The position numbers and the translations under genes are program-made. Positions 1 to 12,441 of a stretch of DNA of 64,000 nt are shown here, one piece after another. The notes under the pieces were generated by a model that was not told where the DNA came from, did not search any database, and saw only the letters and a program-made list of their open reading frames with translations. The stretch is from Stenopsyche tienmushanensis. Its lineage: Eukaryota; Arthropoda; Insecta; Trichoptera; Stenopsychidae. The stretch's first letter is position 1; every line of letters starts with the position of its first letter. Location of the stretch: NCBI GenBank assembly GCA_008973525.1, contig WACJ01000040.1:930001-994000 (forward strand), written 5' to 3'.

Positions 1-299
1 AATGGAACACATTACACACTGAAGGATCGTTCTGCAAGTACACAATAATTTCATCTCTTAAATCCTCATGAAGTACATCATCCACTGTATGTTTCCACCA
101 CTTTGGATAGTTTTTAAAGCACCATTTTGATGATGATGATATTTCATATTCTACATATAATCAGATTCGGATCGCTCAATCGTAAAACAACCAATTTTTA
201 TACTGAAAGCAGTTAACGCAACATTACAAATTTGATCCAAACAAGATTTAATCGCCTGTTTTAATTGCACAGTCTTCTTTAAGGATATAGTTTATACTG
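1..299. other. No recognisable feature
   Basis: AT-rich sequence with no supported gene. It leads into the mariner relic that starts near 300, and its last part may belong to that element, but no terminal inverted repeat is visible. Confidence 0.5.
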
Positions 300-620
300 T
301 TCGTCAGAGTCGTAACGAGGATATGAAGCAACACAAAATGGTATTAGATGAACGTCGACTGTAATTGACTGAAAATTTGGACATGAGAAAGCTGTGCGCA
401 AGATGGGTGCCGCGTTTGCTCGCAATGTAACAAAAACAGCGTCGTAATGATGTTTCAATCGAGTGTTTGGCGATGATTCATAGCAACAAGGTCGAATTTT
501 TGCAAAAATTTAAGATGAAACATGGGTCCATCGATTCACATCTGAGACAAAGGAACATGGGGAGCCTCCACTGATACGAATTGTTAGTCCCACAGATGTT
601 GTAACTTAAAACTAAAAAAC
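300..620 (+). pseudogene. Mariner transposase relic (lineage C)
   Basis: A decayed fragment of a mariner (IS630-Tc1-mariner) transposase, the cut-and-paste enzyme of these elements. Translating from about 349 gives RKLCARWVPRLL, then an in-frame stop, then HSNKVEFLQKF and KDETWVHRF followed by TSETKEH. This is the usual mariner order: the linker after the helix-turn-helix domains, then the DETW block that carries the first catalytic aspartate. Further stops and the loss of everything after this block leave no intact frame, and no flanking inverted repeats are seen. The spelling of the DETW block differs from that in the two other mariner lineages here, which read GDESW or lack the block, so this is a separate and probably older invasion. 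Identification rests on motif order and spacing only. Confidence 0.72.
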
Positions 621-712
621 TAGCTAAGATAGCAGCATAAATTAGTGAGATAAATATATATCGTTCAAGACCAGATTTGGAACGAGCTATCTATGTAAGT
701 TAGCCTCTGAGG

Positions 713-852
713 GAGCTTCCGTGATCATACAGATCATAGAAAATGCCGCAAACAGCCCTAAATGAGGACGGAATGCCCAAAAGGTCTGTGTGTCCAACCG
801 GTCCGCTTTTCGTACCGCTGATATGATGAATGAGCGCCTCGCGATCGGACAC
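713..852 (-). mobile_element. hAT-2 core fragment
   Basis: Inverted fragment of the hAT-2 repeat seen more completely at 21202, 42105 and 56760. It includes the hairpin-forming core (CGGTCCG, spacer, CGGACCG in other copies; here one arm reads CCGGTCCG), the AAAATGCCGC tract and the ATCATACAGATCAT tract. No termini are preserved. Confidence 0.6.
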
Positions 853-1692
853 CACGCCTGAATATGTCTACAGAACGATTATGTTTCTATATTTGAATCG
901 ACTTTTCAAAACACCATAGTGGAACGTTTATAAATATTTTCTCATGTTTATGAATCACATAATCATTGATATTAACTGTTATTGTTATGTCTATCGCACG
1001 GAAGTAAGAATTTACTCCAGAGTTCAGCATGAATAAAATATACTCGAAAATGCGCAAGATTTCAATAGAAATAATAAACATACTAATAGAAGTACATGAA
1101 AAAAAAAACGTAAACATTCAGGATGAAAAAAAAACGCTGAAAGATAACACTTCGGGGGCGTTGATGAAGAATGTTCGTGTGTTTCGTATTGTACAAACAT
1201 CATCTACCAGGAATGAGCTGTTCTGGAGAAGAGCAATTGTTTTGGCGAAATGTTTTATATCGACGGCGATTGTAAAATTGGCTTCCAGACATTGAAAAAA
1301 CTTCAATGTTGATCTTTCCAATAGGCGTCCACTAGTTTGGTGAACCAGGGTGAAGGCCGATTGTTGAACCTGGAGTTTTTTCATCATCACGCCGTTAGAC
1401 CACATAATTTAAGATATTTAAAAGAGAAAAAATATTACAACAAAAATTGGGAAAGTCTTCAAAGCCCGTTTCCTTAATTGATGAGATCCTAGCCAATTAT
1501 TTTTTTATCGGCTTAGGCATATATTGCACAACACCGTAATTATGATTGCAAGATCTTATCGCGTCTAAAATTGAAACAATAAATCAATTTTCAGATCGGT
1601 ATGGGGTATACATTTACCCCACCTACAATTCTATTATTTATAAATTTATAATATTTTTCTGTTCTTTTAGCCTTTAGCTTTATTAATCTCAC
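853..1692. other. Intergenic, no recognised gene
   Basis: AT-rich. It holds open frames of 76-95 codons on both strands around 887-1405, but they overlap each other, show no family motif and have no codon bias. I treat them as chance frames. Confidence 0.5.
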
Positions 1693-2020
1693 AAATGGCG
1701 AGCTTAGGCGACGCCTAGGGGCAGTAACTGTCTAATCTATATATACATATATACAGTATATATATATTTTTTTTAAATTGTTATATTGTTATATTGTTAT
1801 ATACCTTTCCCTACCGGTGATGTATTTACTACACCTCGGCTCTAATAATGAGAATATCGATATGAAATATAATAGATACGGGGTTCAGAATTTTTGTATT
1901 CCTCCGTAATATGATTAAGAATCACATCAACGTATTTTAGTATATAAGTATTCATCTGCAGCGACGGAAATAAATAATTTGTCGGGAAATCGGGAATTTT
2001 GCAAATTTTAGTCCGTGTCG
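1693..2020 (+). mobile_element. hAT-1 repeat, core copy
   Basis: Copy of the abundant hAT-1 repeat. It starts in the GGCGAGCTTAGGCGACGCC segment, passes through the ATATACATATATA tract and the GTGATGTATTTACTACACC segment, and ends at the TTTTAGTCCGTGTC segment. Both terminal regions are missing. The tract near 1785 carries a short tandem TTATATTG expansion. On the opposite strand the core leaves an open frame ending EPRIYYISYRYSHY, which is discussed as a finding. Confidence 0.8.
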
Positions 2021-3237
2021 AAGAGCGTACTTCAATAAGCCAGTTTCGAGTGCAAAAATGAATCATCATCCTAGTCTGCAATTTCATGGAATCTTGTACA
2101 TAAACGATTCAAGATCATCGACCTTGCAAAAAACAAAAAGCACATAACGTTTTCATCGCATGTCCATTGTGTTAAAGCGGTAAGCACCGAACATTACATA
2201 GCGTCGAGCTTTTAAGAAGCTCATTGCGATCACGTGAAATATTTTTACCTACGGCGAAGATTGTAAATCATAAAGATCGAATATTTGTGTTAAAACAGCA
2301 TGGCGGCACGAGCAGAAAGCAACACTTTAGCACTTTTATTGCACCGCAAAAAGATCCAGACGGATAGATTGCTTCGCGATGAAAAGCAATCATCGGCGTT
2401 TCATGCACGCACGTTATTCATTGCTAAAAATTCCGGTTTTATTTATTTTGCCACATTTAAAATAACTAAAATGCTTTCATACGAGCTCTGTTGAAAATCA
2501 GTAGACCGATATATAAAGCTCTTAAAAAAATCATTAGTGCCACCGCGATAAGTACATTAAGGGAGCTTTCACACGAAGTCGAAGCTTATTAAATTCTCAA
2601 CGGGTGTATTCGATGCCATATTTCATTCAGAATGCGTCAACCCCATGGACTCTTTTTCTTAACACTTGCGGGTAGGGCACACGTGGGAAGGGTGAGATTT
2701 CCTTTCCGCTTCCATTCTTGAATACTTAGGCGCTAATGGCTTAGTCGTCACAGTGATTAATAAATAATCGGGACAGCTGCTGCTTAAAATAATCTAAACA
2801 CCATGTCATAACTTAATGCAGTATACGAGGGATATAATCTTCATTTAAAATTCCAAGATACGTGGGGTATAATCCTGACGCGCATTTAAATGATACTTCT
2901 GGAAAATGGATTCAGAAATAGTTGCTATGATTGATCGCTACAAGTTTTATCAATACGAGGGATGATGAATCCTAAGCGCAGCAGACTTAAAAATACAGTC
3001 ATGTTTTAATACTTCAACGAATTTAAAAATCACAGCTTTTAATGTCATTAACATCCATGTATAAAAATATCTAAACATTTAATTAAATTTAATACAGTAT
3101 TCACCAGGCCAAGCGTTACCAATTTCATTCGACTGTAGCTTTATTATTTGGAGAATTAAATTTAAAAAAAACTATTAATGTCCTTATTCTCGTAGCTGGT
3201 TATTCTCCAATTATAATGGATGAAAGATCTTGTGAGT
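2021..3237. other. Intergenic, no recognised gene
   Basis: No supported gene. A 64-codon frame at 2300-2494 (+) has no recognisable similarity. Confidence 0.45.
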
Positions 3238-4345
3238 GGGGAATCCAATCCCGGGATCCCGGACAGTTTTAGGTGCTCATGAACCCCGGGACCTTTTCGT
3301 TAGTGAGCAAATTAAAAATCGATGAAGTCGTTGTTGTCATAATCGCTTTACACCGATTACTTTCTGTCAGCTCCTAATCAGCGTAAGACAATCTTCAATT
3401 CGAGGCAGAGTCAATTGTAAATGAACACTTGATAGTGAATACAAGACCACGTCATTTCTTTACATAAACAATGCACAAAAAATCGATTCATTTGCTCCTC
3501 TTTTAGAAGGAAATGATAATTGAACAAAGACTCATTCAACACGCAGCGAAAAACGGCAAGCACTTAAATAAACAAACACTCTCGATAACACACAATATTC
3601 GGTCATTTCTTTGCGTAAACAAATAACACACTTGAAATCGAAATCATTATAAGTCGATAAATTTGGGCTTAACGATCTATACAATCATGCGATGCATATG
3701 AAGAAGCTCTCCGTCTCAGTCTCCCGAACTGCGCTAAGTTCTCTCTGTCTCTGTCCGCCTCGGAGCTTCAATGCACAAGAGTGCTCTTTCTGAATAGTGA
3801 AGGTCAAAACGGATATTTCCGATAGTACTCCCATACAGGTTAAACGTAATCCTGAAAAATTCGGGATTGAAATTTTTATCTAACAGAAATCGTACACATC
3901 ACCAGCACGATGAAGGCCACTAAATCGAGACATTCCCGCCGACATCTGGACGCTTGGAAACAGTGGCGTAACTAATAATTGGCGAGCTTAGGCGACGCTT
4001 ATGGGCAGTAACTGTCTAATCTATGTATACATATATATAAAGTACGTATATGTTTTTCAAATTGTTATATTAAACTTTCCCTGCCGGTGATGTATTTGCT
4101 ACACCTCGGTTCTAATAATGGGAATATCGATATGAAATCTAATAGATACGGGATTCAGAATTTTTGTATTCCTCCGTAATATAATTACGAATCACATCAA
4201 CGTATTATAGTATATAAGTATTCATCTGCAGCGACGGAAATAAATAATTTATCGGGAAATCGGGAATTTTGCGAGTTTTAGTCCGTGTCTTAGCAGAAAG
4301 TAATTTTACTTAAATATTTAACTGGCTTAAATATCTGAGGACAAG
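3238..4345 (+). mobile_element. hAT-1 copy interrupted by a TTAA element
   Basis: The left terminal region (GGGAATCCAATCCCGGGATC, then ACAGTTTTAGGTGCTCATGA) runs from 3238 to about 3300. The element resumes at about 3843 (TAATCCTGAAAAATTCGGG) and continues through the core to about 4345. A piggyBac-like MITE fills the gap. The uninterrupted order is confirmed by the copies at 50.4 kb and 29.8 kb, where the same two segments are adjacent. The right terminus is lost. Confidence 0.8.
3302..3843 (+). mobile_element. piggyBac-like TTAA MITE, nested in hAT-1
   Basis: Non-autonomous repeat of about 0.54 kb that closely matches 61936-62491. It begins at GTGAGCAAATTAAAAATCGA and ends at GATAGTACTCCCATACAGG, followed by TTAA (3840-3843). 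The intact copy is bounded by TTAA on both sides, as in piggyBac-class elements. The left TTAA here is mutated to TTAG. A CTCTCTGTCTCTGTC simple tract lies inside near 3740. No coding capacity. Confidence 0.65.
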
Positions 4346-6960
4346 TCACAAAATGTAATATATTTGATTAAGAGCGAAATCCACAAATAATTTGAAGCAA
4401 TGAATGACTATAAAAATCGCAAACACCTGCTCGGATCATGAATGGACCGTAATGATCGCTGATTTTTCTCCTCTTATGATTTTGAAACTAGGTGTAAAAA
4501 CCAATGAACAAATATATTTTTCATAATTATGAGCCATAATAATGAGAATCTTATGCAATATTTTCGATATTAATCATTGCATTGATGCAAGGCGATTAAC
4601 TCAAATGAATCACTTCATAAATAATAACAAAAAAAATATGTTAAAGCTAAATAAGGAGAAAATGGCGAACAATTGATTATAATTCTGATATCGTTGATAT
4701 CATCAATCCAAAATGATCAATTTTTGAATCATGATACCACGGGATTTTCTTGATTGTTTTTTATCTCTTAGTCATAGAAGCAAATTTATATCTGTTTGCT
4801 TGATATTTATGACAAAATCAATGAAAATACATATTTCGTTCATGGTTTTGGCAAAGCAATCAATTCCAAAAATATATACAGAAGCCAAGCGGAAAATTAT
4901 TTAGGAACGATCCGCTGAATAATAATGCGACGTATGCAATTGACAAAATGCAAATGCGTCCGATGACAGGCGATGCACGAATGCACCCGGGGAAAAAAAT
5001 GTATTAAACGACTTCCAACAAATGTAAAGCTTGGGGTGGCGACTAGAAGTCATCATGCTTCAGGAAGCCTTCAACCCTCGAAGATGTTATGCATTAAGCC
5101 GACGAATGATATTATGTATATTAGACCGCAGATGGAATTCACATCGAGCGTTAAGAAAATAGTTGTGGAGTAATTATTTTTAAAGCAAGATGAGATAAAT
5201 TAAATGATCTTACATAGTAGTGCCGATTCTTGCAGCATATATGGTAATACCACTGATCGTTCCAACTGCGGGATGCAGGTTCCAGCATCGGGTTTTCTCC
5301 AAATATGTTGGCAAATTGGACCGTTATTTGGATCTTGAGATGGATGGTGAATGTAATATGATTGTGTACAAGTTTGTATTGAACATTTTGTATGTCGGTA
5401 AAAGAAATTATTTGCAATTAGGATGATTAAAGATGGCCTGCATATGGAAACCTTGGAATTTATTGAGCATTCAATAAATTATGCAAATAAATATAATAGG
5501 TCTATAAGTGTTTTGGCAAATATTTGCGCAATTATACTGTAGTACAAATAATTTCGCTGAAACCATGATAGAAATGTTTTGCCAATTTGGCTTCATCTAA
5601 AAAGACGTCAACAGCACCCATGTATCAAATGTGTCAAAACAGCTTTTTTATCCAATGGGGTGACTCAATCATACCCTTGTCGAGGGGAAGAACAAAAAAA
5701 TTAGACGCGAGATGCGATCCTCTTCTGAGATCATCCCATGACAAATTGTGGGACCCTGACAATGAAGTTCGACTTCCACGATACTTCGGATGAACGAGTC
5801 TATCAAGAACTTGTTTATTTTTGTGCGAATTTTTAGTACGTGATGTTATGCAATTCTTCGCGGAGCGAATCCAGAGCAAAAGAGCTGAAAGATGTAAGCC
5901 ATTTCATGAAAAAAATATTCAAAGCTTGCCAAACGGCCAAAACAATTTTTGCAGTCGATTGGGTCGACGACCCGGTGATTTCGGCAACACAAAAAAAAAC
6001 AACTCCTTCTGAAAACCGCCATCTTCTAAATCGCCATATTTAACAAAGCATCTCATAAAACACCGAATCGCCGAACAATCGATGGATATTTCGGTGATGG
6101 TGCCCGCGAGTCTCCAACAGGATTTTACGATCATGTTCTTTCGTGGTGCACGAACGTCCAGTGCAACAATCCCATAAAATTCTTAAATTAACACCAGCGA
6201 AACTACTAAACAAAAGTGTAAAACGCGCAATAAAACAACCACGCGATGGAATGAAACCTCGACGGTGGCTTTCATCCGATGGTTGATTGCACATATAAGC
6301 TACCAAAATCAGGCTCACGCCAATAAGATCTGGCGGAAATAACAAAGGATTGTTAAATAGAAACGATTTGCTAATTACGATATATGGCAATGTTAGACCA
6401 CCAAGAAACCATCAGTGTCACGGTAGAACATGAATACATCGACTTTAACTGAATGTACAGTTTTTGTAAGACTAGATTCTAGCAATTGGAAATCCAAGTG
6501 TATGAATAAAGCGTCCACCCCTGTACTAATTTGCAAATATTTTCAAATTTTGGATACTATATTTCGTTTTAATGTCTTTAATGTTTCTGATATTGGGGCA
6601 AACTTATTTATACATAAGCGTTTAGATCATTGTTTTCTCGTAAAACGTATGAATGTAAGAATTTATCTCCTTGGCATTGCGCTTGAAAAATAAGATGAAC
6701 CCCATTACTTGGACAAAAATGCATCCTTTTACTGACACAACGTATATTTCGAAAATTTTCAATCTCCTCAATCTCTTCACATTCAGATTCATGTACCTCA
6801 ATTACATCCTTGTTTTAACACAATTCGATTTCGTTGTTCTCGGAACTTGTACCAACGCGGTCAAATTAGAAAGAAGATCTCCTTGGAATAATGATTTTTA
6901 TTAATTATTTATGTTCGGATTGGTTTTATAAAATTAATCGACCCGTCAAATAGATAAGTA
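4346..6960. other. AT-rich region with unrecognised open frames
   Basis: No supported gene. Several frames of 60-116 codons lie between 4973 and 6904 on both strands. Between about 5580 and 6400 base composition is more even and overlapping frames are denser, as in a decayed repeat or pseudogene, but I could not match any of them to a family. Confidence 0.4.
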
Positions 6961-6962
6961 TA

Positions 6963-7509
6963 CTAAAACCTTTTTTTGTGCGATTTCGAAGTTATGCGGT
7001 TTTTTTAAAAATCATAAAGACGAAGGTACAAAGTAAAGTACAAAATTAGGCTAAAAATGACTTGATTTGATTTTTTTAAGCAGTGGCCATTTTTGGGATT
7101 TATTTATTTTTTGAGTTAGGGACTATTGTTACATTTTAACTGATTAAGAATTATATTGTTGGAAAGAGAAAATTTACACAGAATAATGATCATACAGCGA
7201 TGATTGTAATTAAAATAATTAGTATTTCTCTACTGGATGTCTAGTATTTGAGATGTCAGATATCAGGCATCCTTAAAATTTTACCAATGATGCAAGACGT
7301 CCTTTAAATGTTACCATAAATGTTATTTTTTAATTGCCTTATTGTTTTCCTTGGTTTTTTTATTAACTTTTTTTTATGCGATTTTCAATATATTTTAAAT
7401 GGCCGTTTCAAAGTTATGCGATTTTCAATTCACTTTTTCTATGTAAATCATAGCTTTTTTGTGCGATTTTCCGCGGAACGCATTTACCGCACAAAAAAAG
7501 GTTTAACTG
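6963..7509. mobile_element. pogo/Tigger-like MITE with TA target
   Basis: The ends are imperfect inverted repeats. The left end reads CTAAAACCTTTTTTTGTGCG after TA at 6961-6962. The right end, reverse-complemented, reads CAGTTAAACCTTTTTTTGTG and is followed by TA at 7510-7511. CAGTTAAACC-type ends with a TA duplication are typical of pogo/Tigger elements. The interior repeats the phrase 'GTTATGCGATTTTC' and has no transposase. A related right end occurs at about 47690-47794. Confidence 0.55.
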
Positions 7510-8090
7510 TATACATTACAAGTAACTTCTACACTACAGAGCCGAGATAGACGTATGTTTAGGTACATACTCATAACATTCCATAAATAGTATTTCACAA
7601 AGTTTTTTTAAATTTTGCTAATGAAGTTTAAAAAAAATATGACAGAACTATTAAAAGTCAGAAGCTTACAAAAAACTATATCAGCCTATCATGGTAACTA
7701 TTCAATTAAAACTTCATTACGCGGATCAAAAGCTCAAGTTGACGAGCAAAAAAGAGTCACTTGTGGAAGTCCAAAGGGCATAAATAGTTGTTCTTCGGTG
7801 ACAATGATGAATAAATGATGATTAAGACTATTATTCATAATGGCGATTTATTTGCACAAAAATCGTGTTCAAATACCAATAAAATATCACATCATAAGAT
7901 GTTTTTCTTGAAAAAGAAAATCTTTGATTGGTGTTTAATTCTATGAGTCGTAGAAGAACATACATTTACAATTTGATTGTGGACAATATTTTTACTATTA
8001 CCAAATGAAAATTTAGTTTTTTGACATAGTTAACTTTTAAAAGATTTTTTTTTTGGCACCCTATTTCAAATGTATGATTTGTGCAGCAAA
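7510..8090. other. Intergenic, no recognised gene
   Basis: AT-rich. The 67-codon frame at 7615-7818 (+) has no family motif. Confidence 0.45.
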
Positions 8091-8094
8091 GTAA

Positions 8095-8839
8095 TTAAAA
8101 ATTTTATCTAACAAATTGTACATCTCACTAGCACGATGAAGGCTACTAAATCGAGACATTCCCGCCGAAATCTGGACGCTTGGAAACAGTGGTGTAACTA
8201 CTAATTGGCGAGCTTAGGCGACGCCCATGGGCGGTAACTGTCTAATCTATATGTACATATATTGAGTATATATATGTTTTTCAAATTGTTATATTAAACT
8301 TTCCCTCCCGGTGATGTATTTACTACACCTCGACTCTAATAATGGGAATATCGATATGAAATCTAATAGATACGGGGTTCAGAATTTTTGTATTCTTCCG
8401 TAATATAATTATGAATCACATCAAAGTCTTATAGTATATGAGTATTCATCTGCAGCGACGGAAATAAATAATTTGTCAGGAAATCGGGGGAGGCGTGCAT
8501 TTTCAGCGGCAAGTTGCCTGGCTTCCAAAATCAGATCTAGACTAAATATCGAAACACTCGAAGCTTTAATGTTACTTCGGACATATTTTCAAAATAATAT
8601 TTGAATTTTTTAGTGTTTTATTTATCTATCTTTTCTTAAATAAATAAAATTCTTTCGCCTTCAAGTTATTTTTTATATTAAACAAATGGACTTAGTAGTA
8701 ATTTTTGATCAAATTCATCAATGTAATTTCTTAAACGATTGAAAATCTCGATCCCGAGATTCCGGGACTGATCCCGGAATGGCCTAATGCAATCCCGCAG
8801 TCTCGGGAACGAAATTTTGACTTAGGATAGGATTCCCTA
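8095..8839 (+). mobile_element. hAT-1 copy with right end and transposase remnant
   Basis: Left-truncated hAT-1 copy. It includes the TCTAACAAATTGTACATCTC and CACGATGAAGGCTACTAAAT segments and the full core. It then reads through a coding remnant of a hAT transposase C-terminus (8498-8604) and an AAATGGACTTAGTAGTAATT segment. It ends in a right terminal region rich in CCCGGAAT/CCCGAG motifs, finishing with GGATTCCCTA (8830-8839), the inverse of the left terminus TAGGGAATCC. This copy best shows which end is the 3' end of the ancestral transposase gene. Confidence 0.82.
8498..8604 (+). pseudogene. hAT transposase C-terminal fragment
   Basis: Reads AFSAASCLASKIRSRL, then ETLEALMLLRTYF, and ends at a TGA stop. 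This matches the last part of the hAT-family C-terminal dimerisation domain, whose usual signature is a Phe-Ser-x-Ala-x-x-x-Leu block, a Lys-x-Arg-Ser-x-Leu block and a terminal Leu-x-x-Leu-Arg block. Nothing upstream in the copy is coding in this frame, because the core joins about 8 bases before it. So only the tail of the gene survives, next to the right terminus where the 3' end of a transposase gene is expected. It assigns the whole repeat family to hAT. Confidence 0.8.
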
Positions 8840-11800
8840 CTCCTATGATTGCTCGGGTGAGTCTCTATGCCTTAAATAATTTAAATTCACACATGAAATA
8901 ACGAATTTCGTAGTCGATGCCAAGACAAATATACAGTATGCGCTAATGCAATCATTTTATTGGGTAATTATGAAATAGCATCTTAATAGTATGACACCAC
9001 ACTGTATTATTTACTAGAGCCAACAACAATAATGACTCATTATGGCAAATGGTCGATAACAAAGGATCGATATCAGATTATGATCTGATTCCGCAATTGT
9101 TTCAGCCTGAAGAAAGAAGCCGATAAGTGGTTGCTCATATTTATTCTACCTGAATCATCTTTGTCCGATTTGCGCTGCAACCATTGGTTATAAATTGAAT
9201 CAGCTGCTTTTTCTCAATAAATCTTTGATTTCTTCGGCGAATTAAGATAGAGAGAAATCCGGATAATAGAAGTTTCAGAATTGTCACACGTTTTGTATTA
9301 AATGTATTTATGAATGATATCAAATCGATTTCTTTTGTGATTCATAGCATTGTATGATCAATAATAGCGGCGATCTAAATCTGCCAGACTAATTGACTTG
9401 GACCGATTGCATCTTCGGTAAGCTAGAGTCATGACTCAATCGGGCAAAGTTCAGGATCAGATTAATAACAGTCGTTCAATTTGTAAAATATACTTCAGCC
9501 GATGTTAGCAGCAGAGAACCAAAGCAAAATTGCTAAATGTGCATGTTCTAAAAATAATGTGGACATGGCCGTGGTTGTCTACGAGTTCAAACCTGCGATC
9601 AGATAATACGGATAACACCCACATCTTCTATATATAATAATAATTCTACTAAATTTAGACAGGAAGCATGGTGATCAAAAACGGGAGGTTAGGTTCCCGC
9701 TAAGAAAAATAGACATAGCATGGAACACGCACATCACTTTATAAAACCAATTTTTAGAGCGTTGCAGATAGAGCATTTCTTAGAAATTAAAATCTAAACA
9801 TCAAATGCGATATGCTTAAATCAGAATTTGGTAACCGTGTGGGATTTGCTGAAGAAAAAAAGCTAATTACGCAACACGCTTGCACCAACACCAAGCAATA
9901 TTAACATCTTGGGATAAGATACATTTAATAATTCTTGAATTGCAGTTTTATTCTGGATGATCATCATTGTCATTGGATCCTATGACGTGATAAATTTTCA
10001 TTCGGTGGTTAGATCAGTCCGTTGACCACATCCAATCTCCTAATCTTATCGACTGTCAATTCATATATTGTAAATGTGAAATGATAAGAAATAGCACACT
10101 TCGCAACAATAAGTCAGCTATCAACTGTAATCCCTGTGATGTGTCAACGCAAGAAGACCGTGGCAATGAAGATAAGGAAAATTTCCATCGAGCTACCTCT
10201 GAATCTTGCTGCATTGTTCGGAATGCATATGCATTATGCACCGGTTGCACGTTGATCAAAAGCCGAGTCGCGTGGCAAAGAACCAATGCGAATTTCAATG
10301 CAACTGGTGCAATTAGATCGGTCAAGTGCAAGGACGTGCATTGCGCATCGACTGCATGTTATTCAATTATTATTCTGTGCAGTTTCCGCATCGCCAATTC
10401 TTGCCAATTATTAGCAAATTGCATCAGCAAAACATCATCGATTCTATCAAACGCTGCTCAAATTTCCTGAAACAATAAATCATCATCTACGCCCGAATGA
10501 AGAATATTGGTTTGCTGGAAGAATCAGCAGGTCTTGCATCGATTGGATTGCTCGATTGGAGTCAGCTTCATTCGACAGCTCCATAATACTCCAACGTTTG
10601 AAATCCAATTTGGCAGCCAGGCGAAGGACGAACTTAAACAAAATAAAACCTGTGTTAAATATAACGATTTAATAAAAATGTTCTATTGAAGACCAGAAAA
10701 AAATGATGCTAACCAAGTCGACCGACAGAAGCTCAAAGAATTTTAGGACAACGGCTAAAATTTAAGAACAATCAAAATGTATCATTGATTCCTTATAAAT
10801 GAAGTCGCTACCAATTTCCAAGATCCTTCTATAACAGAGTACTTCCAGAAATGTTTACAAATCAATGGTAATTTCCAAACATGGGCAAAATAAGGGACAT
10901 TACATCCATGAGTTCTACTAGCATTTCTATCTATTTTCATAATATTTTGTAGTCATTATGGTCTTAATTTAGACTTAGATCTTTGGAAACAGAAGAGTGG
11001 AGAAGAAGAGATGCATCGTTTTGAAAAAATTCAAACCAGCTATATTCTATCGTCGTTCTTTCTGATCTCCATGTACTATTCGGCACCTCTTCAACGGTCC
11101 GATTATGAACGAACCACGTGGGGCATGTAAAAATATATTATAACGTATTGCAAAACATCTATAACTATTTGCGACTCTGCTCGTAGAATGATATTTTTTA
11201 CTTAATATAATATGCAGGTTCTTTGCATGATTTTCGCTAAACACGAATACAAGATTCTATACATTATTTCTGTATAAACTTTCGTTTAACAGGTAGAAAG
11301 TCTCATTGGTAAAGTCACATAAGATTTCAATGATCATCTTTAACCATTTTAAAAAGGCCATACTAGGTTTATCATGCAAATTATAATCAGTAAGAAGTTT
11401 AGCTCTTACTTTACAACCGGCTCTGCCGAGCCGGTTCACCTTAATTATATAACAGCATGGATTGAATCTGTTTACAGCAAAAACCAAATGCAATATAAAA
11501 ATCAAGGATTCATCGGGCGTTTCTTAAAAACACCAAAAGCCCTTATAAATTATTTCCAAAATACGTACACCATTCGACAAAAGCCATAAAATCCTTAAAA
11601 AGCCGTCTCAACACTGCTTCTGTTTGAATCGCCCAAAAAAAGTGACCAGCACTTTGGGCAAAAAGCGACACGACTTACTGATCATATTCGATTGCCAATT
11701 AAAAAGAAGAGACGACACCACACTCCTGCCATATTAACATGCCAAAAACCTACCCAGAATCGGAATCCGGCCGGAAGCATAATTCCTTAAAAATTGGCAA

Positions 11801-12264
11801 TGCTGAAAGTAATGTTTTCGGGCCGCGTTTCATGTTATGAATTCTTTGTGCAGAATTCGGAGAATCCTGGACACTGCCTTATTACGACTCGACAGATGCT
11901 GTACGGAAACAGTGGATTCTTTAAAAAAGACATCAACTGGATTTTAAACTGATGACCGTTGTCCATTATTTTCTGATCATACCGTTTATATCAACCCTGA
12001 AGCATCACGAGAATGACTATATCCAAACGAACATAGCCAGTGACATCATTGGAGAGCTTAACCTAATCCATCTTTGGCTTCGTTCATGAACATCAATAAT
12101 TTCAAGGTGGACGCCAAATTACATAAAGTTGCGAAATAGACAAAATGCTGAAATTAAATGGAACGCATTATCTATATTATATATCTTATTTATGACTAAA
12201 TACGTTCCGAAACAAGTTGATTAAATTGATTCATAAGAATGATATCTAATGTATTTTCATAGCC
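8840..12264. other. Long stretch without a recognised gene
   Basis: AT-rich. The longest frame is a 129-codon, cysteine-containing one at 10081-10470 (+), overlapped by a 91-codon frame on the other strand. It has no signal peptide, no known domain and no splice context. A perfect hairpin lies at 11415-11436. Confidence 0.45.
11415..11436. repeat. Perfect 9-bp hairpin
   Basis: AACCGGCTC, loop TGCC, GAGCCGGTT: a perfect 9-bp GC-rich stem in AT-rich surroundings. It is not followed by a T tract as a bacterial terminator would be, and no other copy is seen in the window. Function unknown. Confidence 0.6.
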
Positions 12265-12441
12265 CAGAGGTTCCCAGGCTTTTTCTTATCGAAAAAAAAA
12301 AACTATTCACTCCCGTTCTCGATGTTAATAATGTAACCCAGGGGGGCGGCATTTGGTCCTCAACGCCCCCAAAATTTGTCTTGGATTATAAACGCCTCCT
12401 TTAATCTCTTCACAGCTTCCACCGGGCGTTGAGGAACTCTG
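12265..12441. mobile_element. Short hAT-type MITE
   Basis: A 177-bp element with ends CAGAGGTTCCCAGG and, on the other strand, CAGAGTTCCTCAACG. CAGAGGTTC-type ends are typical of hAT elements. The flanking 8-mers TCATAGCC and CCATAGAC agree at 6 of 8 positions, as expected for a decayed 8-bp target duplication. The interior holds two short GGGGGCG/CGCCCCC tracts that can pair. No coding sequence. Confidence 0.55.

Noticed and set aside
10081..10470. 129-codon cysteine-containing frame as a possible gene
   Set aside because: No signal peptide, splice context or family motif, and overlapped by an antisense frame. Kept only as a note in the gap entry.
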